Below the pieces are notes generated by a model. The model had not been told where the DNA came from. It worked only from the letters and a program-made list of their open reading frames with translations, and did not search any database. From contig NZ_FNYL01000005.1 of assembly GCF_900109045.1 (NCBI RefSeq), positions 186,001 through 250,000 on the forward strand: 64,000 nt of DNA. The letters run 5' to 3'. A program made the translations under genes and the position numbers. Positions within the stretch are counted from its first letter, which is position 1. Every line of letters begins with the position of its first letter. Shown here one piece after another: positions 58,493 through 64,000 of this stretch. Source of the stretch: Dyadobacter sp. SG02 (GTDB lineage: Bacteria; Bacteroidota; Bacteroidia; Cytophagales; Spirosomataceae).

Positions 58493-59794
58493 ATGATTCT
58501 ATTTTTACGTCTGAGATTTGTAACCAGCGTATTATCAGCATTCTTCATTACCCTTTTTTCCTGCAAACCAGCATCCGCCCAGGTAAACCTCGAAAACGGT
58601 CTCGTAGGCTGCTACCCTTTCTCCGGTAACGCCGGCGACCTGAGCGAAAAACAAAACCACGGCCGCGTAAATGGCGCCACTCTTGCCGAAGACCGGTTCG
58701 GCACCCCCAATTCCGCTTATAGCTTTGACGGAATCGACGACTATATTGAAATAGACCCGGCCGATCTTCAGGGAAATGCATTTTCCTATTCGCTATGGGT
58801 TTACCCGCGGGTTGCGCCCGGCGAGAATCAGGCCTTCTTCATGATTTCGGTGGGAAGCACACATGGCGACCAGCATATGATGCTCGCATGGAACTATGCC
58901 CGGAATGTTATGAATGGCTTCGGACATAGCAGTTATATGGGCTATGATTACAATGTCAGATGCATGACCGGACAAATCCCGGCTTTATCGAAATGGTACC
59001 ACCTGGTACTGGTCAAAGATGCGGGCACCTACTATTTCTATATCAATGGGAAACGGATTTGTACAAATTCAACCGACGGCTCGTCCGCGTACTATGGCAT
59101 GGGTACTGTGCATGCGACGATCGGTTCGCGAAACAACTTCGGAGGAGGTATCGACGCAACGATAGACGACGTCCATTTGTATGACAGGCCACTTACCTCC
59201 GATGAAGTGCAGGCCTTGTACGCAGGCTCCGTGGATATCCCTGCCGGCTCCGCCCGCATCGCCTCGGAAGACAATCCCTGCGCCGGTGCGGACGTATCCT
59301 TTACGGCCGAAGCCGACGGCGCTCCCGCAGTTTATAACTGGAAAGTAAATGGTATCTCACAAGCATCCGGCCCCGACCCGCATTTTACCTTCAAATGGCC
59401 CGAACAGCCTGGCAGTTATCAATCGAAGGTAACCGTGGATATTGCCTATGAAAATTCATGCTTTCCGACAAAACCGGTTTCGGCTGAAAAAACGGTCATG
59501 ATCAAAAATTGCCAGCCGCCCGTCGACCACGGGCGACTGATTATTCCTATGGCATTCACACCGAACCGCGATGGTAAAAACGATAACTGGCAATTCTTCA
59601 ATGCCGAATCACTGCCGCAACTTAGCGTAACGGTTTACAATCGGTGGGGCGAGATAATTTTCCATTCCAACGACTATCAAACCCCGTGGGAAGGTACGTA
59701 CCAGAACGAAGTAGTCGCGGCGGGCTCCTATCCTTACAAAGTTCAGTTAGAAGGCAAGCTGATCCGGCAAGGGGTTGTGACGGTGTTGCATTAG
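58493..59794 (+). CDS. Secreted LamG-domain protein with PKD-like domain and type B T9SS sorting domain
   Basis: A 433-residue secreted protein. Signal peptide, LamG/concanavalin-like domain (about 36-245: NGLVGCYPFSGNAGDLSEKQ, YSFDGIDDYIEIDPADLQGN, ATIDDVHLYDRPLTSDEVQA), a PKD/Ig-like segment (about 260-345, VTVDIAYENSC), and a C-terminal gliding-motility-associated (CHU_C) domain (IPMAFTPNRDGKNDNWQFF, VYNRWGEIIFHS, PYKVQLEGKLIRQGVVTV), the type B T9SS signal. It is exported to or through the outer membrane; it may bind glycans or act as an adhesin. Confidence 0.92.
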   Translation: MILFLRLRFVTSVLSAFFITLFSCKPASAQVNLENGLVGCYPFSGNAGDLSEKQNHGRVNGATLAEDRFGTPNSAYSFDGIDDYIEIDPADLQGNAFSYSLWVYPRVAPGENQAFFMISVGSTHGDQHMMLAWNYARNVMNGFGHSSYMGYDYNVRCMTGQIPALSKWYHLVLVKDAGTYYFYINGKRICTNSTDGSSAYYGMGTVHATIGSRNNFGGGIDATIDDVHLYDRPLTSDEVQALYAGSVDIPAGSARIASEDNPCAGADVSFTAEADGAPAVYNWKVNGISQASGPDPHFTFKWPEQPGSYQSKVTVDIAYENSCFPTKPVSAEKTVMIKNCQPPVDHGRLIIPMAFTPNRDGKNDNWQFFNAESLPQLSVTVYNRWGEIIFHSNDYQTPWEGTYQNEVVAAGSYPYKVQLEGKLIRQGVVTVLH

Positions 59795-59805
59795 CGTACC
59801 TGCGA

Positions 59806-60666
59806 TCAGATGCTTTTCAGATAAACCCTCAATGCACGCATTTCCGTGTCTGAAAATGCGGCGGTCATCTGCCAGGGCATAGGCGCTTTCAGTTCGGTAC
59901 CGTCGGGACGCTTCCCGGTGCGAAGCGTCTGGAAAAACTGTTCGTCGGTCCAGTGCGCGCTTGGGCCGGAAGACGAGATGTTAGGCGTTCCGCCATCTCC
60001 CGGCGTACCCTTCATGTCGGGCTTATGGCAACCTGTGCAGATTTGTGACACATATTTCCCAAAATCGGCGGTAACTCCTTCGCGGATCGCTAATGGAGGT
60101 GCCAAGGTGTGATCGATCTTTTCGGCCTCGAACAGTTCCAGTTCTCCGAGGTCGGCGAGAATGGTTGCGCCGACGCCAATCTCGCTCGGCGGAACTTCGC
60201 GGTCTACCGAAGGCGCCTGCGCGCAATAAGCGATCACCGCTTTCAAATCTGTTTCGCTAAGTTGATTAAAACCGGCCGAGGGCATGTAGATAAGCGGTGT
60301 ACCGTTCCGTTGCAAGCCGTGGCGGATTGCCCGCACCCAGTCTTCGGTATCGAAATCCCGGGGTACCCCGCCCTTTCCTTTGGTCAGGTTCCGGCCTGTC
60401 AGCCGACCAATTCCTTTTTGTTCGAAAAGGACTTTACCACCCAGATCTTTGCCGTGACAATCGGTACAGCCTTTGACGGTCACCAGGCGCTTACCCATGG
60501 CAATGGTGGCGGAATCGGTTGGAATGTCGAGTTTGACGGGCTTTACCGCATACACTTTGTTTTTGCGGCTGCCTATCGTAATGTAGGCCTTGGTGTAATA
60601 ACCGATGGCAAGCAGGAGCACGACCAGCAGCGCACGGCCGGTCCATTTCAGGATTTTCTTTAACAT
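59806..60666 (-). CDS. Diheme cytochrome c, membrane-anchored
   Basis: A 286-residue protein; ATG at 60666. A membrane helix (about 9-26) anchors two cytochrome c domains facing the periplasm: CTDCH at 67-71 and CTGCH at 210-214, with likely distal methionines in IYMPSAGFNQ and PMPWQM. It resembles class I cytochromes that hand electrons to a dehydrogenase or oxidase. No partner gene is adjacent. It converges with the LamG gene (12 bases). Confidence 0.93.
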   Translation of the reverse strand: MLKKILKWTGRALLVVLLLAIGYYTKAYITIGSRKNKVYAVKPVKLDIPTDSATIAMGKRLVTVKGCTDCHGKDLGGKVLFEQKGIGRLTGRNLTKGKGGVPRDFDTEDWVRAIRHGLQRNGTPLIYMPSAGFNQLSETDLKAVIAYCAQAPSVDREVPPSEIGVGATILADLGELELFEAEKIDHTLAPPLAIREGVTADFGKYVSQICTGCHKPDMKGTPGDGGTPNISSSGPSAHWTDEQFFQTLRTGKRPDGTELKAPMPWQMTAAFSDTEMRALRVYLKSI

Positions 60667-60792
60667 GGCTTTTGAAAATAACAGTTGAAAAAACTGCCGG
60701 CAATGCCGACGTTGCAAAAATGCCCCGTCGGCCAGCTATTTCCATTGTCAAATCCCCTGAAACGTCATATTAGCTGCATGAATTGCAAAAAG

Positions 60793-61587
60793 CTATTTAC
60801 CAAGCCACTTTTTGAAGTCCATCGCCTTTTCGCGACTGATAATCACCTCACTTTCAGGAACGGGCGCGAGCGAGAGTTTGATTTTGTTGTTGAAATACGG
60901 GTTAATCTGCTGTACACAATGCACGCTGATGATAAACTGTCGGTTCGCGCGGAAAAAGCAGTCCGGGTCGAGCATCTTTTCGAGCTCGTCGAGGGTATAA
61001 TCAACCGGGTATTTCTGGTTATTCTTCGATTTAAAAAGGCTTGTACCCTCTTCCGAATAGAAATAGGCGATATCGCTCACTTCCACAGGCACCCATTGTT
61101 GTACGTGTTTAACCAGAAACCTTTTGCGGTATTCCACCGGCTGCATCTGCTGCCGGAGCTGTTTCACGAGCGAATCGATCGCGTCGCGGTCGACGTTAGC
61201 GGCATTTTTGGACGCTTCGCTATCGGCACCTTTCGTAAGGCGGTTGTATTTTGCCAGGCTGGCTTCCAGTTCCTGCCGTTTGATCGGTTTAAGCAGGTAA
61301 TCGATACTATTGACTTTGAATGCGCGGAGTGCGTACTCATCATAAGACGTAGTGAATATCACCGGCGATTCCACTTTCACCTGGTCGAAAATCTCGAAAC
61401 TCTGTCCGTCGGCAAGTTCGATATCCATCAGGATCAGGTCCGGAACGTCATTTTCTTTCAAAAAATCCACCGATTCCTGCACGCTCGCGGCCTTTCCCAC
61501 GATTTCTATATTGCCGTCAATTTCAGTCAGTAGTTTGGAAAGCTTGCGAACGGCCAGGTCCTCGTCTTCAATCAATAATACCTTCAT
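60793..61587 (-). CDS. LytTR-type response regulator
   Basis: A 264-residue regulator; ATG at 61587 (MKVLLIEDEDLAVRKLSKLL). Receiver: acidic pair in LLIEDED, phospho-acceptor in LILMDIELADG, K in YLLKPIKRQE. LytTR domain (WVPVEVSDIAYFYSEEGTSL, CFFRANRQFIISVHCVQQIN). It lies 156 bases after two tandem kinase genes and is their probable partner. Confidence 0.94.
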   Translation of the reverse strand: MKVLLIEDEDLAVRKLSKLLTEIDGNIEIVGKAASVQESVDFLKENDVPDLILMDIELADGQSFEIFDQVKVESPVIFTTSYDEYALRAFKVNSIDYLLKPIKRQELEASLAKYNRLTKGADSEASKNAANVDRDAIDSLVKQLRQQMQPVEYRKRFLVKHVQQWVPVEVSDIAYFYSEEGTSLFKSKNNQKYPVDYTLDELEKMLDPDCFFRANRQFIISVHCVQQINPYFNNKIKLSLAPVPESEVIISREKAMDFKKWLGK

Positions 61588-61743
61588 AAATCGGTTTTGC
61601 TGTTCATGTTTTAAGGTCAAAAGTTAGGTCAAGATAACCAATTCCCGAAACCCGCGGGAAACGGAAACGCATAAACGCATGATCAAACGGTATTTGCGGG
61701 CAATGAAACGGCAGGGCCCGCTACCCGCCCGGCAAACAAGTCA

Positions 61744-62787
61744 TTAGGCCGATTCCAGCAGCGGCAAACTCACCGAAAAAGTCTGCGGATTTTCGTCGAT
61801 ATGGATCTCTCCCTGTCCCAGCAGGCTGTATTTCGTGGCGATATTGGCCAGGCCAATGCGGCTGGAAGGGATTTTGACCGAGCGTCTTTGCAGGTTGTTC
61901 GATACTACGAGCCTTCCTTCGGCAGTGGTATTGAGGCGAATGTACAGCGGCTGCTGCGGCATGATCACATTGTGCTTCACCACGTTTTCCATCAGCAACT
62001 GCAATGTAAGCGGCGGCAACATATGGCCCCGGTAAGCCGGATCGATTTCCTCCTCCAACTGCAAATTGCTCCCATACCGCGTGCTGAGCAGGTGAAAATA
62101 GGAACTTGCAAAATTCAGCTCGGATTCCAGCGTCGTGAGTTCCGACTCGTTGCTCCGCAGCAGATACCGGTACACATTACTCATTTCATCGATAAACTGC
62201 GTGGCGAGTTCGGCATCTTCCTCGATCAGCGAAGAGAGCGAGTTGAGGCAATTGAACAGGAAATGCGGGTTGATCTGCTGCTTTAAACTTTCGAACTGGC
62301 TTTGCAGGTTGGCCTTGCGCAGCTTCTCGGTTTCGACCAGTTTTTGCTGCCACAGCTCGAACGCGTACACGCCTTCGTGTATGCACGTAACCACGATGTT
62401 CATGAGCGCACCCAACCCCAGCGCCCATTCGAAGCTCGTAAGGTCGTAGACATAGCCCCGAAAACCTGCTGCTTTGTAGAAGAAAAACAGTCCGCTGATA
62501 ATGGTTACATTGCACACAATATGCGCCGGGATCATGAGCAGCATCCGTTTGGGCGTTTGTTTGAAATGCGAATACTGCTTGCGGAACCAGAAACCGATGC
62601 GGGCATGGACCAGCTGATAGGCAAGCCCGAAAACGACCGTAGACACAATCGTCGCCTTCGCGAAAACCGAGATATCCGAGAAATAAATATTACCCACCAA
62701 CAGGTAATTCATCAGGAGAATGTACGCCGGCAGGAGCGCGAGGGCGATCCAGATGTCCTGTTTGGTGTAGGTAACCAGCAGCTTCAT
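61744..62787 (-). CDS. LytS-like sensor histidine kinase (second of a tandem pair)
   Basis: A 347-residue kinase with four N-terminal helices (about 12-30, 40-62, 82-103, 122-142), no outside domain, and a His_kinase domain (QQINPHFLFNCLNSLSSLIE) with N box LLMENVVKHNVI and a closing IGLANIATKYSLLG. The G1 box is absent, as in many short LytS proteins. It overlaps the upstream kinase gene by the four bases ATGA, so the two are translationally coupled. Confidence 0.92.
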   Translation of the reverse strand: MKLLVTYTKQDIWIALALLPAYILLMNYLLVGNIYFSDISVFAKATIVSTVVFGLAYQLVHARIGFWFRKQYSHFKQTPKRMLLMIPAHIVCNVTIISGLFFFYKAAGFRGYVYDLTSFEWALGLGALMNIVVTCIHEGVYAFELWQQKLVETEKLRKANLQSQFESLKQQINPHFLFNCLNSLSSLIEEDAELATQFIDEMSNVYRYLLRSNESELTTLESELNFASSYFHLLSTRYGSNLQLEEEIDPAYRGHMLPPLTLQLLMENVVKHNVIMPQQPLYIRLNTTAEGRLVVSNNLQRRSVKIPSSRIGLANIATKYSLLGQGEIHIDENPQTFSVSLPLLESA

Positions 62788-63818
62788 ATCGTTTCGAACT
62801 GGTTGCGTGGTGCTCCTACGGGTATTCTGACGGTGAATGTCTCCCCGTCGTCGAAAAGCATGGGCTCTTCCAGGTTCAGGTCACGAAAGCGGGTGATCAG
62901 CGTTTCCAGGCCTTCTCGGGCCGCATTTACCTGCTTCGGCTGGATAGAGTTACGGACTTCGAGCTGCCTGCCCTGCGTCGTGATCGACAGTTTCAGCGGT
63001 TTTTGTTTCATCACCACATTGTTCCGGATCGCATTGTCGACCAGCGTCTGCAATGTGAGCATCGGTACCTGGCAATTGGCGCAGCTGTCGTCGATATTCA
63101 TTTCCACCTGGATCGCCGAACCGTAGCGGGTGCTCGTCAGGAAAAGATAGGAATGGATAAACTCGCTTTCGTTTTTAAGCGACGCCAGCCCGTTTTCGCT
63201 GGTATGGAGCAAATAGCGGTAAACGCTCGAAAGTTCGTCGAGGAACGCCCCGGCCTGCACACGATCTTCTTCGACAAGCGCAGAGAGGGAGTTGAGGCTA
63301 TTGAACAAAAAATGCGGGTTAACCTGGTTTTTGAGGTTGTCAAACTGGTTTTGCAATGCCTTTTTCTTAATCGCTTCCTCTTCCTGCAATGCAATGCCAT
63401 ATTGGCTCAGCGAGTAGATCAGCTCATAAATGGCACCCACCGCGAAGAGCGTCACCACGCAGAGGGTAATGTAAATGCTGTATTCTTTCAATGTAAAAAC
63501 CTCCCAGTCCCAGCGTGCGAAATACATGAGCAGGAAAAAGAATGCCTGGCTGAGCACTTCAATCACCAGGTAACCGGAAAAAGTCCCGAGAATGCGCTGC
63601 CGGGTTTGCATAATATCAGGGTACCGTGCGCGCCACTTCTCACTCCATAGCGCCATCAATTGCCAGGTAATGAGGGTGCATCCGAGCCATGCCAGCGTGA
63701 TGGTGAGGCTCTTCCAGTTGCTTCCGATAAATTTCTGAACAAGAAAAAGGTTCAGCAAAAATGTCCACACCAGGATCACGAGCGGACGGAACCATTTCCA
63801 TTGCGAAGGATTTTTCAA
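62784..63818 (-). CDS. LytS-like sensor histidine kinase (first of a tandem pair)
   Basis: A 344-residue kinase from a TTG start at 63818 (no ATG in frame nearby; other starts are possible). Four N-terminal helices, then a His_kinase domain (NQVNPHFLFNSLNSLSALVE) and N box LVDNAIRNNVVM. The last conserved block is weak (REGLETLITRFRDL in place of GLANI), so ATP binding could be altered. It is a close paralogue of the next gene. The two kinases plus the LytTR gene form one unit. Confidence 0.88.
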   Translation of the reverse strand: MKNPSQWKWFRPLVILVWTFLLNLFLVQKFIGSNWKSLTITLAWLGCTLITWQLMALWSEKWRARYPDIMQTRQRILGTFSGYLVIEVLSQAFFFLLMYFARWDWEVFTLKEYSIYITLCVVTLFAVGAIYELIYSLSQYGIALQEEEAIKKKALQNQFDNLKNQVNPHFLFNSLNSLSALVEEDRVQAGAFLDELSSVYRYLLHTSENGLASLKNESEFIHSYLFLTSTRYGSAIQVEMNIDDSCANCQVPMLTLQTLVDNAIRNNVVMKQKPLKLSITTQGRQLEVRNSIQPKQVNAAREGLETLITRFRDLNLEEPMLFDDGETFTVRIPVGAPRNQFETI

Positions 63819-64000
63819 TTGGATACCGGCAGATTAGAGAGGAACGCGATTAATATTCCAAATATATGTTATATTTATAATCGCCGGAAGTTCCATACGC
63901 CCAATCACGTAAATCCCGGCTTACTGCGCATTCTTACGCTTTGCTACACCACAAACAACTGAAAGGCGGCCTGCCCCGGGCCGGCAAGATTTTCTTGTTT

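Noticed and set aside
63819..64000. Plus-strand frame reaching the right edge
   Set aside because: Overlaps the kinase gene on the other strand and has no family features; the last 180 bases show no gene.

Overview
This window comes from a member of the Bacteroidota, most likely Cytophagales and close to Dyadobacter or Spirosoma. The evidence is two SusC/SusD outer-membrane uptake pairs, a DUF3823 lipoprotein, type IX secretion C-terminal domains on two secreted proteins, many LytTR and LuxR-type response regulators, a LytS-like hybrid-propeller sensor, and a near absence of Shine-Dalgarno sequences. The genus is an inference from gene content. I saw no rRNA or tRNA gene, no CRISPR array, no insertion sequence and no prophage.

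Region by region: 1-5846 is the end of a polysaccharide-utilisation locus (partial SusD, SusC, and a clan GH-A DUF5597-type glycosidase). Its two promoters share a 17-base motif and an inverted-repeat cluster. 5984-6744 is a HEPN-domain gene with a small unknown partner. 6886-11421 looks like a catabolic operon: a LacI regulator, a perfect 20-bp palindrome, an Nramp-fold transporter without metal-binding motifs, an NAD-binding epimerase-like protein and a DapA-like aldolase. 11562-15732 holds unrelated single genes (GtrA, a GNAT remnant, VOC, peptide deformylase, AraC regulator plus SRPBCC protein, bestrophin). 15741-31077 carries an ABC permease and a dense set of signalling genes: an orphan response regulator and a small histidine kinase that overlap tail to tail, a propeller sensor with LytTR regulator, an outer-membrane barrel protein with a LolA-like partner, and three paralogous orphan NarL-type regulators. 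31164-33494 is a BlaI/BlaR1-like pair with tandem operators. 33508-38415 holds redox enzymes with Crp/Fnr and HxlR regulators, and a GT39-type membrane glycosyltransferase.

38626-50421 is a second polysaccharide locus: SusC, SusD and DUF3823 on the minus strand, and divergently a secreted GH71/GH99-like protein and a membrane-spanning regulator with a laminin-G/kelch outside part and a SARP-like DNA-binding inside part. 50425-54330 is a probable four-gene unit: two lipoproteins, an ECF sigma factor, and a protein that seems to span both membranes (cytoplasmic anti-sigma segment, TM helix, repetitive periplasmic stalk, outer-membrane barrel). 54432-60666 holds MscS, AI-2E, YegP, LytTR, LamG/T9SS and cytochrome c genes. 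60793-63818 encodes two tandem LytS-like kinases followed by one LytTR regulator.

The most interesting material is the trans-envelope sigma/anti-sigma unit, the kelch-SARP one-component regulator beside its probable polysaccharide locus, and the LacI/Nramp-like/epimerase/aldolase operon, in which two of the proteins lack the residues that define their families' usual chemistry.
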